Part shown: piece after piece, positions 28,467 through 38,843 of the stretch | How the letters are laid out: the number at the start of each line of letters is the position of its first letter | Position numbering within the stretch: the first letter of the stretch is position 1 | Assembly: GCA_016125475.1 (NCBI GenBank) | Contig: WGLR01000010.1 | Location: 1 to 64,000 of the forward strand | DNA: 64,000 nucleotides | Direction of reading: 5' to 3' | Origin: Betaproteobacteria bacterium | GTDB taxonomy: Bacteria > Pseudomonadota > Gammaproteobacteria > Burkholderiales > Ga0077523 | The notes under the pieces: model-generated | Seen by the model: the letters and a program-made list of their open reading frames with translations, nothing else | Told to the model about the DNA's origin: nothing | Database searches by the model: none | Translations under genes and position numbers: made by a program

Positions 28467-29126
28467 GTGGACGCGAGGCACGTCGGCATCGGCATGACTT
28501 CCCAGCGCACGAGGCTGCGCATGGTCGAACGGCTCCGTGACCAGGGCATTCGCGACGAAACCGTCCTCGCCGTCATGGCGGAGGTCCCGCGTCACATCTT
28601 CATCGACGAAGCTCTGGCGAGTCGTGCCTACGACGACGTGGCATTGCCGATCGGGTTCGGACAGACCATCTCGGCACCTTTCACGGTGGCACGGATGGCC
28701 GAACTCGCCCGAAACGGACGGCATCTCGGACGCGTGCTGGACATCGGGACGGGCTGCGGATATCAGGCCGCCGTCCTCGGGCGGCTCGCGCGTGAGGTCT
28801 ACTCGGTCGAGCGGATCGCGTCACTGCTGGGAAGGGCCCGACGAAGCCTTCGCGAGCTGCGCATGACGAACGTGAAGCTGAAGCACGCGGACGGACACCT
28901 CGGGCTGGAAGCCATGGCACCGTTCGACGCCATCGTGATGGCCGCCGCGGCACCTGGCGTGCCGGAGGCCCTCACGGAGCAGCTGGACGTCGGCGGGCGT
29001 CTGGTCCTGCCACTCGGTTCCCGCGACCAGAACCTCGTCGTGATCGATCGCACGGACCGCGGGCTGATCGAAACCGTCCTCGAGTACGTGAACTTCGTCC
29101 CGCTGCTGGGTGGCACCCGCGTGTGA
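28467..29126 (+). CDS. pcm: Protein-L-isoaspartate O-methyltransferase
   Basis: A 219-residue repair enzyme that methylates L-isoaspartyl residues of aged proteins. The SAM-binding motif is [16 protein letters not shown], preceded by [15 protein letters not shown], both typical of PCMT. The start is taken as GTG 28467, with GGGAG eight bases upstream; GTG 28437 would overlap surE by 16 bases. The stop overlaps the nlpD start. Confidence 0.94.
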   Translation: MDARHVGIGMTSQRTRLRMVERLRDQGIRDETVLAVMAEVPRHIFIDEALASRAYDDVALPIGFGQTISAPFTVARMAELARNGRHLGRVLDIGTGCGYQAAVLGRLAREVYSVERIASLLGRARRSLRELRMTNVKLKHADGHLGLEAMAPFDAIVMAAAAPGVPEALTEQLDVGGRLVLPLGSRDQNLVVIDRTDRGLIETVLEYVNFVPLLGGTRV

Positions 29127-30097
29127 CGAAAGTTGCAGCACTGCTGTGCCTCGCGTGTCTGGTCGCGGTCTTGGAGACCGGATGCACGCTGATGGGGGAA
29201 CAACCCATCTCGGCACGTTCCGCACCGGGCTCGGCTTCGGACGTGTCGCAGGCCCGGCCCAGCGCGGCAGTGGCCCGCGCGATGCGGCGGTCCGGTGACC
29301 AACGGCCGGACTTCTACACGGTTCGCTCCGGTGACACCCTGTTCGGCATCGCGCTGGATTACGGTTTCGACTACCGGGAACTCAGCGCCTGGAACGACCT
29401 CGACGATCCATCGCGCATCTACCCCGGACAGCGCCTGCGTCTCGTTCCGCCTGCCGCGTCTCCGGAGGGCTCGGCGGTCGTGAAGCCGCGCACTGCGACG
29501 CCGCTGCCCAGCGCGGTACCCATCGACAAGCGTGCAGAACCCGCCGCGAGCGTTCCGGTCTTCACGGAGCCTCAGGCCGTGACCCTGCCTTATTCCGCCG
29601 CCGCAGTGGCCCGGCTGGCCACGCCGTCAGTGCAGACACCGCCGCCGTCCGCGCGATCGAAGCCCGCCGTCGCGACAGCGCCCGCTGGCGCGCCGGCCCG
29701 GTCCGACACGGCTGCCTCGGACGACGACGCCGTACGCTGGATCTGGCCCGCCCGCGGGCCACTGCTCTACAGGTTCGGCGATTCGGGCCGTCTGAAAGGC
29801 ATCGGCATCGGCGGAAAGATCGGCGATCCGGTCGTCGCGGCCGCCGCGGGCAAGGTGGTCTACAGCGGCAGCGGACTGCGCGGCTACGGCCGGCTCGTCA
29901 TCCTCAAGCACAACGAGACCTACTTTTCCGTCTATGCGCACAACAGCCGGTTGCTCGTGAAGGAAGGGGACTTCGTGAAGCAGGGTCAGGAGATTGCCGA
30001 GATGGGCGATTCCGACGCACAGCTCGTGGGCCTGCATTTCGAACTGCGGAAATTCGGCAAGCCGGTGGATCCGCTGGAGCGCCTGCCCGCGCTCTGA
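29123..30097 (+). CDS. nlpD: NlpD-like lipoprotein: LysM and degenerate LytM peptidase domains
   Basis: A 324-residue envelope protein. The signal sequence ends VLETGC, a lipobox with an unusual Glu at -3. A LysM domain (about 65-112, [13 protein letters not shown]) binds peptidoglycan. A Pro/Ala-rich linker follows, then an M23/LytM domain (about 205-320). Zn ligands of active M23 enzymes appear to be missing: GIGIGG stands where H-x-x-x-D is expected, and LHFELR replaces H-x-H. NlpD proteins of this kind activate septal amidases instead of cutting peptidoglycan. GTG 29123 overlaps the pcm stop. rpoS, which commonly follows, is absent. Confidence 0.9.
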   Translation: MTKVAALLCLACLVAVLETGCTLMGEQPISARSAPGSASDVSQARPSAAVARAMRRSGDQRPDFYTVRSGDTLFGIALDYGFDYRELSAWNDLDDPSRIYPGQRLRLVPPAASPEGSAVVKPRTATPLPSAVPIDKRAEPAASVPVFTEPQAVTLPYSAAAVARLATPSVQTPPPSARSKPAVATAPAGAPARSDTAASDDDAVRWIWPARGPLLYRFGDSGRLKGIGIGGKIGDPVVAAAAGKVVYSGSGLRGYGRLVILKHNETYFSVYAHNSRLLVKEGDFVKQGQEIAEMGDSDAQLVGLHFELRKFGKPVDPLERLPAL

Positions 30098-30190
30098 CGT
30101 CCGTGCGGCAGTGGAAACGGGCCTTTCGCGGACGACTTCACTTTCTTCGCGGGTGCGAGCCCCTCGCGACGGCGTCGAGCGTCGCGGAGC

Positions 30191-32179
30191 TCACCGCGTG
30201 TCGAGGCGCACGGCGCGAATGGCCTCGCGCAGGGAAGCCGCCGCACGCGCGGGTGGATCGGCCTCGTACCGGATGCGGACGTAGAGCGTGCCCACTGCCT
30301 CGACCTGTTCCCGAAGTTCCGGCGGGAGTTCGCGTGAGGCGCGCGCGACGTAGTCCCGCGGACCTTCGCCGGGACGACGCGGCAGGCCACGCCGCGCGAG
30401 CTTGCGGGAGAAGGCATCCCAGAGAGCGACGACCGGGTCCCGGGGCCTCCGTCTCTGACGACGCATGGTGAGGTACGTGAGAACGGAAACGGTCACGACC
30501 GTTCCGATCGCGAGCATGAGCACGATGCTCTGCGTGTTGACGCGTCGGCCGGTCAGCCGAGCCATCATCGCGAGCTGGCGTTCCTGCGTGTATCCGAGGA
30601 CCCACTGGTTCCAGCCGTACGTGAAGCTGTCGACGGCAAAGCGCATCTGCCGGATCCACTCGTTGTCGGTGCGGGCCAGCAGGGGCAGCGGGTCGCCCGC
30701 CGGCACGGCGGCGTCCATGCCGGCCTCGATTCGCTGTGGCGACACGGCTGCGGTCGGATCCACGCGCACCCATCCCGCGTCGGGCAGCCACACCTCCGCC
30801 CATGCATGCGCGTCCGACTGGCGCACGATCATGTAGTTGCCCACCGGATTCATCACGCCACCCTGGTAGCCCGTGACGACACGTGCGGGGACGCCGGCCG
30901 CGCGCATCAGGAACACGAAACTCGAGGCGAAGTGTTCGCAGAAGCCGCGGCGGGTCTCGAACAGGAACTGGTCGACACTGTTCATGCCGAGTTCCGGAGG
31001 CACGAGCGTGTAGAAGAATGGCTGCTGTCGAAACATGTTCAGCGCCCGCTGCACGATCTCGCGCGGCGTGCCCGCCGTTTCGCGCCAGCTCCGGGCAAGG
31101 GCACGTGCCCTGGGATCGAACCCGTCCGGAAGGGCGAGGCCGCGGGACAGCGTCGCCGGGGACGCGTTCCTCCCGATCTGATAGTCGAGTTGCGATCTCA
31201 TGTGGTAACGCGTGCGTTCGCGAATGGGGCGCAGCGAGATCAGTTCGAAATCGGTCGTCACGATCCCGTTGCGGGGGACCTGCGCGGGGAGGTCCAGGCC
31301 GAACAGCCAGCGGGTGTGGTGTGGCTCCAGCGTCACGGTGTAGCCGATCGGATTTCCCGACGTGATCACGTCGCGCCGGAAGTCGACCTCGGCCTCGCCA
31401 GTACGCCACGTGCGTCCGTCGAAGTCCCACATGACCGGGCCGCGCCAGTAGAGCAGGGAAGGAGGCGGAGGCTCGGAATCGAACTCCACCCGGAATGCCA
31501 CGGCGTCCGAGAGACTCAGGCTCGCGAGCGTGCCGGGAGCCATCGTGTCCGACAGACCCGACACGCCCGATCCCGACCGTTGCGGGAGCGCCCAGAGCGG
31601 TCCGGGAATCCGCGGGAACAGTATGAACAGCACGGCCATCACGGGGATGGACTGCCCGAGCAGGACGGCCGAGTGGCGGAGAAGCGCGACCACACTGCGC
31701 GGGCCGGCCTGGCGCTGCATCCCGATGAGGTACGCGGTGATGAGCCAGACGCACGCGAACAGGTACAGTCCCATCGGGACGGTCTGGGAATACAGGAAGT
31801 TCGTGATCACGCCGAAGTAGCCCAGGAACACGACGACATACGCATCGCGCGTGCTGCGCAGTTCCATGAGCTTGAGGCAGAGCATGAGAATGAGCAGTGC
31901 CACGGCGGCGTCCCGCCCGAACAGCATTCCATACGAGAGCCACGTGCCGGCGGCCGCGGCCACGGCCAGCGCGGCGAGGATCCATGTGGCGGGGAGTCCG
32001 TAGCCTCGCCATGCGAAGCCGGCCCTCAGAAGCATCGCGCAGGCGACGATCAGCGTGATCCAGAGTGGTACGTGCATCGCGTGTGGCGCGAGGACTGCTG
32101 CGAGGCAGCCGACGAGGCCCAGCACGCGCGACGTCGTGAGCGCCTCGGCTTCGAGGACGGGCTTGCTGATCCGGCTCAT
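30191..32179 (-). CDS. TgpA-type transglutaminase-like membrane protein
   Basis: A 662-residue protein. About seven membrane helices form the N-terminal DUF3488 part (1-200), followed by an extracytoplasmic transglutaminase-like domain: the catalytic Cys in RRGFCEHFASSF, the His in DAHAWAEVWLP and the Asp in RVDPTAAV. One more membrane helix (about 555-575) precedes a cytoplasmic DUF4129-like tail. The natural substrate of this family is poorly known. The ATG overlaps the stop of the DUF58 gene by four bases, so it is the last gene of a MoxR-DUF58-TgpA operon. Confidence 0.9.
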   Translation of the reverse strand: MSRISKPVLEAEALTTSRVLGLVGCLAAVLAPHAMHVPLWITLIVACAMLLRAGFAWRGYGLPATWILAALAVAAAAGTWLSYGMLFGRDAAVALLILMLCLKLMELRSTRDAYVVVFLGYFGVITNFLYSQTVPMGLYLFACVWLITAYLIGMQRQAGPRSVVALLRHSAVLLGQSIPVMAVLFILFPRIPGPLWALPQRSGSGVSGLSDTMAPGTLASLSLSDAVAFRVEFDSEPPPPSLLYWRGPVMWDFDGRTWRTGEAEVDFRRDVITSGNPIGYTVTLEPHHTRWLFGLDLPAQVPRNGIVTTDFELISLRPIRERTRYHMRSQLDYQIGRNASPATLSRGLALPDGFDPRARALARSWRETAGTPREIVQRALNMFRQQPFFYTLVPPELGMNSVDQFLFETRRGFCEHFASSFVFLMRAAGVPARVVTGYQGGVMNPVGNYMIVRQSDAHAWAEVWLPDAGWVRVDPTAAVSPQRIEAGMDAAVPAGDPLPLLARTDNEWIRQMRFAVDSFTYGWNQWVLGYTQERQLAMMARLTGRRVNTQSIVLMLAIGTVVTVSVLTYLTMRRQRRRPRDPVVALWDAFSRKLARRGLPRRPGEGPRDYVARASRELPPELREQVEAVGTLYVRIRYEADPPARAAASLREAIRAVRLDTR

Positions 32180-33159
32180 GGTGCGTACAGGGCGAGTGCC
32201 GTCAGACACTGCTCGAGGTGACCACGCCCGAAGTCCGGTGCGATCTCGCGTCCGGGAATCCGCAGGCCGTACGGGCGCCCCGACGCATCCGCGGCAAGCA
32301 CCCAGTTGGTGAGTCTGGAGATCCGACGTTCGACATCGAAGTCGGGCGGGCAGGCGACCCAGTCCAGCCAGATCTCCGCTGCACCGCGTCCCCCGGAGAA
32401 CTCCTTCACCACCGGAATCTCGCGATGCGCCGACGACTTCCAGGCGATGCGCTTCATCGAGTCTCCGCGCCGGTAGTCGCGCAGTCCTGCAAAGTCGTCG
32501 TCGCCGCTCGCGCTGGCCGTCCCGTCGCCCTCGCGCGGGGCGGCCGAGGGGAGCGGGGGCTGCCCCGGTTCCGGTCGGGGATAGACGAGTACCCGCAGGT
32601 CGAAGCGGACGAATGCCCAGGCGCGGAACAGACCGACCGGAAAACTCGTGGAGACCTCGATGCGACCGGGGTCGAGCCAGCCCCTGCGTTCGGCGGGTAA
32701 TTCCACGTGAGCCTCGGATTCGTCGTTCGGCGCGACGTTGGCGTACTGGAACGTGCCATGACCCCGCCGCAGGCCGACTGCGTGACGCGGGAAGTCACTC
32801 GGATTGCGGAGAAACAGGGAGAAACGCGCGCGACCGCCTGCGAACGCCCGGTCCCGGCGGCCGGGGCGCACCTCGATGCCGGTCAGGTTGCGCCACGCGT
32901 GGAGCATCGTCGTCACACCCAGCCCCGCCAGCAGGAAGGTGAGCAGGTAGCCGAGGCTCAGGCTGTAGTTGATCGACCCGAGCAGCATGAGCATCAGGGT
33001 CACGCAGAAGAAGGCCCCGAGCCTGGAAGGGAGGATGTAGACCTTCCGTTGCGACAGCACGACGGGATTGTTGTCGACGGCAGGTCGTGTCCGACGTCCG
33101 CGCGCGAGCGGGAACCGCATCCCGAGCACGGGGCCGGCGAGCTTCATGAAGCGGGACAC
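32176..33159 (-). CDS. DUF58 domain protein
   Basis: A 327-residue protein with two membrane helices near the N-terminus (about 47-90) and a C-terminal DUF58 domain with the signature DYRRGDSMKRIAWKSSAHR. DUF58 proteins are partners of MoxR ATPases. The start is GTG 33159 or ATG 33147. It lies 23 bp after the MoxR gene and overlaps the transglutaminase gene. Confidence 0.88.
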   Translation of the reverse strand: MSRFMKLAGPVLGMRFPLARGRRTRPAVDNNPVVLSQRKVYILPSRLGAFFCVTLMLMLLGSINYSLSLGYLLTFLLAGLGVTTMLHAWRNLTGIEVRPGRRDRAFAGGRARFSLFLRNPSDFPRHAVGLRRGHGTFQYANVAPNDESEAHVELPAERRGWLDPGRIEVSTSFPVGLFRAWAFVRFDLRVLVYPRPEPGQPPLPSAAPREGDGTASASGDDDFAGLRDYRRGDSMKRIAWKSSAHREIPVVKEFSGGRGAAEIWLDWVACPPDFDVERRISRLTNWVLAADASGRPYGLRIPGREIAPDFGRGHLEQCLTALALYAP

Positions 33160-33182
33160 GCGGCGCTGACCGGACGCGGTGT

Positions 33183-34100
33183 TCAGGGAATCGCGACCGT
33201 CGCGAGCACGCGCGCGGCGGCTTCGTCCCCCGTGGTCGCACCGTTCGCGGCGGACGCGATCAGCCGGTGTCCGGCGACGCTCGGGAACACCGCCTGCACG
33301 TCTTCCGGCAGGACGGCGCTGCGTCCGTCCATGTGTGCCCAGGCGCGCGACGCATTGAGGAGGGCAAGGCCCGCGCGCGGACTCAGGCCTGCCGCGAACT
33401 CGGCGGACCGCCGCGTGTGCGCGAGGATGGCCTGCACATAGTCGAGCAGGGCCGGGGCCACGTGCGTGGCCCGCACCCGTGCCTGGATCGCCTGCAGCGT
33501 CCTGGCGTCGAGCGCCGGCTCAAGGGCCGCGATCATCGCGCGTCGCTCCTCGCCCGCGAGCAGGGCACGTTCGGCCGCGGCGTCGGGATAGCCGAGTCGG
33601 ATCCGCATGAGGAACCGGTCCAGCTGGGACTCGGGCAACGGGAAGGTCCCGACCTGGTGCGACGGATTCTGTGTCGCGATCACGAAGAACGGCTCGGGCA
33701 GATGTCGCGTGGATCCCTCGACGGTGACCTGGTGCTCTTCCATGGCTTCGAGGAGGGCGCTCTGGGCCTTCGGTGTCGCTCGATTGATCTCGTCGGCCAG
33801 GACCACCTGCGAGAACACAGGACCCGGATGAAACTCGAACCCGCCTGTCTCGCGATTGAATACGGATGTGCCCAGGATGTCCGAGGGCAGCAGGTCCGCG
33901 GTGAACTGGACGCGCTGGAAGTCGAGACCCAGCACGCGCGCGAGCGCGTGGGCGAGCGTGGTCTTGCCGACGCCCGGCAGATCCTCGATCAGGAGGTGGC
34001 CACGCGCGAGCACACAGGCAAGTGTCAGGCGGAGCTGATCCTGCTTGCCGAGCAGGATGGCACCGATCGCTTCGAGTACCGACTGGATTTCGCGCGTCAT
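33183..34100 (-). CDS. MoxR-family AAA ATPase
   Basis: A 305-residue AAA+ protein with Walker A LPGVGKTTLA, Walker B VVLADEINRA and sensor 1 FFVIATQNP. MoxR ATPases act as chaperones on DUF58 or von Willebrand-type partners. The start is taken as ATG 34100 (MTREIQSVLEAI); an upstream GTG at 34148 would add 16 residues. Neither has a clear ribosome binding site. It is the first gene of the MoxR-DUF58-TgpA operon. Confidence 0.93.
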   Translation of the reverse strand: MTREIQSVLEAIGAILLGKQDQLRLTLACVLARGHLLIEDLPGVGKTTLAHALARVLGLDFQRVQFTADLLPSDILGTSVFNRETGGFEFHPGPVFSQVVLADEINRATPKAQSALLEAMEEHQVTVEGSTRHLPEPFFVIATQNPSHQVGTFPLPESQLDRFLMRIRLGYPDAAAERALLAGEERRAMIAALEPALDARTLQAIQARVRATHVAPALLDYVQAILAHTRRSAEFAAGLSPRAGLALLNASRAWAHMDGRSAVLPEDVQAVFPSVAGHRLIASAANGATTGDEAAARVLATVAIP

Positions 34101-34173
34101 GAGGGTCTTTTTCGATTGCGGGAGCCACTTCTTGAGGATTCCGTGCACGTGCCCGCGAATCCTGGGACCGGTT

Positions 34174-36891
34174 TCATCCGCCGGAGTTGCCGGCCTGGAG
34201 CGGCAGGACGACCCGGCGCATCGAGGAATCCTCGGGGTCGAAGTGGATTTCGAATCCGAGCGTGGTCATCAGGCGCAGCATCTTCGTGTTCTGGCCCAGC
34301 ACGTAGCCGAACATCGTCTGCAGACCGCGCATTCTCGCGGCCTCGATCAGGCACGTCATGAGGCGTCTGCCGATGCCCCGCGTCTGCCAGGCGTCCGCCA
34401 CGACGACCGCGAACTCGCAGGTCTCGTCGTCGGCAACCATGACGTAGCGTGCCACACCGATCTGCGTGGGCCCGGAATCGCCGGTAACGAGTGCGACCAG
34501 GGCGAGTTCGCGGTCGTAGTCGATCTGCGTGAATCGCACGAGCATGCTCTCCGACAGTTCGTGCAGGGAGTTCGCGAACCGGAAATACCTGCTTTCGTCC
34601 GAGAGACGGCGCACGAACGCCTGCTCCATTTCCGCGTCTTCCGGCCGAATGGGCCGGACGGTGACGTCGGTACCATCCGCCAGGACGAGCGAGCACGAGA
34701 GTCCGGCGGGATACGGACAGATCGCCATGTGCGGATAACGGTCCGACACGGGCGCGGCCGGCCCGGGTGAGATGACCATCCTCGCGTCCGCAACGACAGC
34801 GCCGGTCGCGTCGACGATCACCGGATTGATGTCGAGGGCTTCGATGTCGGGCAGCTCGCAGCACATCTCGGACACGCGGAGCAGGACGCCCTCGACGGCC
34901 GGGACGTGTGCCGCAGGCCAGCCGCGCCATTCCCCGAGCGTGGTCGCCACCCTTGTCCGCGCGATCAGCGACCGCGCGAGATACTCGTTGAGGGGCGGCA
35001 GCGCAGCGGCCTGGTCCGCATAGATCTCCACGTTTCGACCGCCCGCGCCGAGTGTGATCACGGGGCCGAACACCGCGTCCCGGAGCACGCCGATCATGAG
35101 TTCGCGCCCGGTGTCCGAACGGAGCATGGGTTCGACCGCGACACCGTCGACGTGCACGGGAAGGGGAGCCCTGGCGGCGTTGCGGAGGATCCGCTCGTAC
35201 GCTGCGCGGACACCCTCGGCGGCGTGCACGTTCAGTTCGACGCCCCCGATGTCGGACTTGTGCGTGACGTCCCGCGAATGAATCTTCAGGGCGACCGGGA
35301 ACCCGATGCGCGTCGCCGCGGAGACCGCCTCGTCGGCGCTCCCCGCGACAGTCACCGGTGCGGTCGGGATCAGGAACGCGGCGAGGATCGCCTTGGTCTC
35401 CGATTCGAAGAGCACGTGACGGCCGGCCGCGCGCGCCGCCTCGATGATGGCTCGTGCGGTCCGGGTGTCCGGCGGGGCCTGAACGCCGGTCAGGGGGCCC
35501 GGCACCTGCATGAGGAGGCGCTGGTTCTCGTAGAACTCCGCGATCGTCGCAAAGGCCTCGACCGCGGGTTCGGGGGAGCGGAAGGTCGGGATCCGGGCGT
35601 CCTGGAGCACACGGAGGGGCTCACGCATGGTCGCGTCACCCATGAAGCAGGCGATGATCGGTTTCGAGCCTCGCGAGGATGCCTCGCGGAGGTCCTGCGC
35701 GATCTGCAGCGGGTCACTCATCGTCTGCGGCGTGACCACTGTCACGAGGCCGTCGACCCCCGCATCTTTCTGGCAGAGGGCGATCGCTGCACGGAAGTGC
35801 TCCGGGCGAGCGTCTTCCATGAGATCCACGGGGTTCGCGCGCGACCAGTGATGGGGGAGGGCGCGATCGAGTTCGGCGATCGTCTCCGGGGCGAGCGGAT
35901 GGACCGAGAGGCCTACGTCCGACGCGCGGTCGACGGCCATGACGCCCGGTCCGCCCCCGTTCGTCACGACGGCCAGATTGCGACCGACCGGGCGATAGCG
36001 GGACGACAGATACTTCGCGGCCGAGAAGAGCTGCAGGAATCCCGAGACGCGCACGGCGCCGCAGCGTCGCAGCGCCGCGTCGAAGGCGGCATCCGGACCG
36101 GTGAGGACCCCGGTGTGCGTGGTGGCGGCTCTGGCTCCGGCGGGGCCGCGGCCCGCCTTGAGTACCACGACCGGTTTGATCCTCGCGGCGGCGCGCAGCG
36201 CGCTCAGGAAGCGCCGGGCATCGTTCACGCCCTCGAGGTACAGCACGATGCTGTCGGTCCGCATGTCCTCGGTGAGATAGCCCAGCGCTTCGGCGAATCC
36301 GACGTCGAGCTGGTTGCCGAGGGACAGCACCGTGGAGAAGCCGATGGCGTCCGCGAGCGCCCAGTCCAGGACGGCGCTCGCGAAACCTCCGGACTGGGAG
36401 AGCAGGGCCACCGATCCGGCACGGATGCCGGCCTGACTGAAGGATGCATTCAGGCCCACCGACGGACGCATCAGGCCGAGCGAATTCGGCCCGAGGATCC
36501 GCAGGCCCGCCTCGCGAGCCTGCACGCGTACGTGGTCGAGGGCGTCACGTCCCCCGCTGTCCGGACGGGTCGCGTGCGCCGTGAGAATGGCCAGCCCTCC
36601 GCTGCGGCTTTCGATCGCGTCCGCGACGATGGCCGGCAGGGTCTCGGGTCGCGTCGCCACGAGCACGAGGTCCGGCGCGTCCGGCAGATCGGTGAGGCGC
36701 GGGTACGCCCGGACGCCCCCGACGCTTTCGTGCCGCGGATTGATCACGTGAACGGATCCGCGGTAGCCGCCCGCGATCACGTTGCGCAGGACCGCATAGC
36801 CCACCGTGCCGGGACGGTCGTTTGCGCCGACGATCGCGACGGAAGCGGGTTCGATCAGGCGGGACAGGGGGTGACGATACTGGAACGACAT
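34174..36891 (-). CDS. Acyl-CoA synthetase (ADP-forming)/GNAT acetyltransferase, Pat-like
   Basis: A 905-residue two-part protein of the Pat/PatZ type. Residues 1-140 are a CoA-binding Rossmann domain (VAIVGANDRPGTVGYAV); about 150-460 are succinyl-CoA-ligase-like, with HTGVLTGPDAA; about 490-710 are an ATP-grasp domain; about 735-895 are a GNAT domain with the acetyl-CoA loop RGIGRRLM. Pat enzymes acetylate lysines of acetyl-CoA synthetase and other proteins. The HTG motif of active ADP-forming synthetases is retained. It is divergent from the MCP at 37043. An HDAC-type deacetylase lies 2 kb away. Confidence 0.88.
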   Translation of the reverse strand: MSFQYRHPLSRLIEPASVAIVGANDRPGTVGYAVLRNVIAGGYRGSVHVINPRHESVGGVRAYPRLTDLPDAPDLVLVATRPETLPAIVADAIESRSGGLAILTAHATRPDSGGRDALDHVRVQAREAGLRILGPNSLGLMRPSVGLNASFSQAGIRAGSVALLSQSGGFASAVLDWALADAIGFSTVLSLGNQLDVGFAEALGYLTEDMRTDSIVLYLEGVNDARRFLSALRAAARIKPVVVLKAGRGPAGARAATTHTGVLTGPDAAFDAALRRCGAVRVSGFLQLFSAAKYLSSRYRPVGRNLAVVTNGGGPGVMAVDRASDVGLSVHPLAPETIAELDRALPHHWSRANPVDLMEDARPEHFRAAIALCQKDAGVDGLVTVVTPQTMSDPLQIAQDLREASSRGSKPIIACFMGDATMREPLRVLQDARIPTFRSPEPAVEAFATIAEFYENQRLLMQVPGPLTGVQAPPDTRTARAIIEAARAAGRHVLFESETKAILAAFLIPTAPVTVAGSADEAVSAATRIGFPVALKIHSRDVTHKSDIGGVELNVHAAEGVRAAYERILRNAARAPLPVHVDGVAVEPMLRSDTGRELMIGVLRDAVFGPVITLGAGGRNVEIYADQAAALPPLNEYLARSLIARTRVATTLGEWRGWPAAHVPAVEGVLLRVSEMCCELPDIEALDINPVIVDATGAVVADARMVISPGPAAPVSDRYPHMAICPYPAGLSCSLVLADGTDVTVRPIRPEDAEMEQAFVRRLSDESRYFRFANSLHELSESMLVRFTQIDYDRELALVALVTGDSGPTQIGVARYVMVADDETCEFAVVVADAWQTRGIGRRLMTCLIEAARMRGLQTMFGYVLGQNTKMLRLMTTLGFEIHFDPEDSSMRRVVLPLQAGNSGG

Positions 36892-36945
36892 GACGCGCGC
36901 ATGGTTTCCGGGACGACGGAAGGGGTAGCCCCCACCTTAACATTC

Positions 36946-36972
36946 TAAAGTCGGCATGCGTGCATCCGTAAA
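36946..36972 (+). promoter_or_regulatory. FliA (sigma-28) type promoter of an MCP
   Basis: TAAAGTCG, 11 bases, TCCGTAAA. The -35 part matches TAAAGT exactly and the spacing is exact; the -10 part matches five of eight. It overlaps an upstream ATG of the MCP frame, which supports the later TTG start at 37043. Confidence 0.55.
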
Positions 36973-37042
36973 TCTGCCTTGCCCGTCGTCGAAGCCGCGT
37001 CGGCCGCGGTCTGTCGACCGCAATCTGTTCGGGAGGTATCCA

Positions 37043-38773
37043 TTGGCGAATCTTGACTGTGTGGCGGTCGTCCGGGATCGACGGACGACGAGCGTGATCG
37101 TTCCGTTCTCCGGCTTCCTGGGCGGACTTTCCCTGGTCGCGATCGCAGCCGCCGCGCTTGCCGGCCCGGCTACCGAGGCGGGGCTGTCGGGAGCGCTCGT
37201 CGCGGGCGCGGGTATCACCGTGGCCGCCCTGACCGCCGGAGCGCTCGTGTGGTTCCGGCTGCGGGTGGTCGACCCCGTTCGCAGGCTCGAGGCGTTCGTC
37301 CACGATCTCGCGCAACCCCGGGCCGATCTCGCGACGGCCGGGCCCGTGTTCGGTGGCTCGTGTCTGGCACGCGTCGGCGAGGATCTGGGTGCCTTCGTCG
37401 CGCGGATCCGGGACATGGTGAGCGACACGCGGCAGATGAGCGTCGGTATCTCGATCGGTGCGTGCCGCATGGCGCGGTCAATGAACTCCAGCTCCGAAAG
37501 CGCGCGCCGCCAGGGACACCTCACCGAAGTCATCTTCGACTCCAGCAACCAGGTCGGGACGGCGATGTCGACGGTGAGCGAGCACGCGCGGTCCATCGCG
37601 GGCTCGACGAGCACCAACCTCGAGGCGGCACGATCGTCGTACCACGAGCTGCTCGATGTCGTGCAGTGCATTCACGGCATCGGCGAGCGCCTCTCGGTGT
37701 TCAACGGGACGGTGCAGGAACTCGCGAACACGTCCCGGTCGATCCGCGAAATCGGCATGCTCATCAACGACATCTCGGACCAGACGAACCTGCTCGCACT
37801 CAACGCGGCGATCGAGGCCGCACGTGCAGGCGAGGTCGGGCGGGGGTTTGCGGTCGTCGCCGACGAAGTCCGGAAGCTCGCCGAAAAGGTCAAGTCCGCG
37901 ACCGGCGTCATCGCCGATTCGACGTCCAACATGATCTCCCTCGTGGAGAACACGCTCGTCGAGACCGGAAAGATCAACGACGACGCGCAGCAGACCCGTC
38001 AGGTCGTGCAGAAGTCCTCTCGGAACTTCGAGGCGATGGTGACCGACTTCGGCACCATGACCGTGAAGCTCGAGGAAATCGCGGGGGCGATCGGCGACCT
38101 GGATCGCACCAACGACGAGGTCCACCGCAACGTTCGGGACATCCACGGCCTGTCGGGCGAGGTCGCCTCGCAGATGGACGATTCGCTCAAGCATTCGCGC
38201 GAACTGCGTGACGCGACCGAGCGCGTGCAGGGCCTCGTGGCGCGCTTCCGGATGGGGGCGAGTTCGTTCGACCGCGTGTTCGACATCACGCTGACGTACC
38301 GGAACAGGATCCAGGCGTGGCTCGCGCAGCAGCACGGCCACGGCGTCGACGTCTTCGACACGAACTACCGGGTGATTCCGGACACGGATCCGCCCCGGTT
38401 CCACACGAGCTACGACCAGCAGATCGAGGCCGGGCTGCGCGAACTGCTCGACGGCATCCTCGGCGAGATGGAGGGGCTGCGCTACAGCTTCTGCGTGGAC
38501 GCGAACGGATATACGCCCTCGCACAACACGAAGTTCTCGCGGCCCCTCACCGGGAACAAGGCGCAGGATCTTCTGCACAGCCGCGTGAAACGCAAGTTCG
38601 AGGACGATACCGGCCTGCGCGCGGCGAGGAGCCAGGCGGATTCCCTGTTGCAGAGCTACATGCGCGACACGGGGGAACTCCTGGACGATCTGTCGATGCC
38701 GATCCGCATCAACGGGCGCCACTGGGGAGCCCTGCGCGTGGGCTTCGACCCGGCACTGCTCCTGAATTCCTGA
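37043..38773 (+). CDS. Chemoreceptor with a C-terminal sensory domain
   Basis: A 576-residue MCP. The start is taken as TTG 37043, six bases after GGGAGG; ATG 36956 lies inside the promoter. Two membrane helices (about 20-75) are separated by only a few residues, so there is no periplasmic sensor. The signalling domain (about 130-400) has the tip [16 protein letters not shown] near residue 255. After it comes about 160 residues (415-576) with [16 protein letters not shown] and [14 protein letters not shown] recognise these as features of a PAS/Cache-like domain found at the C-terminus of some cytoplasmic-sensing MCPs. The ligand is unknown. Confidence 0.88.
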   Translation: MANLDCVAVVRDRRTTSVIVPFSGFLGGLSLVAIAAAALAGPATEAGLSGALVAGAGITVAALTAGALVWFRLRVVDPVRRLEAFVHDLAQPRADLATAGPVFGGSCLARVGEDLGAFVARIRDMVSDTRQMSVGISIGACRMARSMNSSSESARRQGHLTEVIFDSSNQVGTAMSTVSEHARSIAGSTSTNLEAARSSYHELLDVVQCIHGIGERLSVFNGTVQELANTSRSIREIGMLINDISDQTNLLALNAAIEAARAGEVGRGFAVVADEVRKLAEKVKSATGVIADSTSNMISLVENTLVETGKINDDAQQTRQVVQKSSRNFEAMVTDFGTMTVKLEEIAGAIGDLDRTNDEVHRNVRDIHGLSGEVASQMDDSLKHSRELRDATERVQGLVARFRMGASSFDRVFDITLTYRNRIQAWLAQQHGHGVDVFDTNYRVIPDTDPPRFHTSYDQQIEAGLRELLDGILGEMEGLRYSFCVDANGYTPSHNTKFSRPLTGNKAQDLLHSRVKRKFEDDTGLRAARSQADSLLQSYMRDTGELLDDLSMPIRINGRHWGALRVGFDPALLLNS

Positions 38774-38843
38774 GACTCCCTTCCGGATGGCGTCGGCCCA
38801 CTGCCGGCGCTAACATGGGCTTCCCCGACGCCACCGCCGCGCG

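Noticed and set aside
30098-30190. A shortened rpoS in the gap after nlpD
   Set aside because: Only 93 bp are available, with no sigma-factor motif in any frame.
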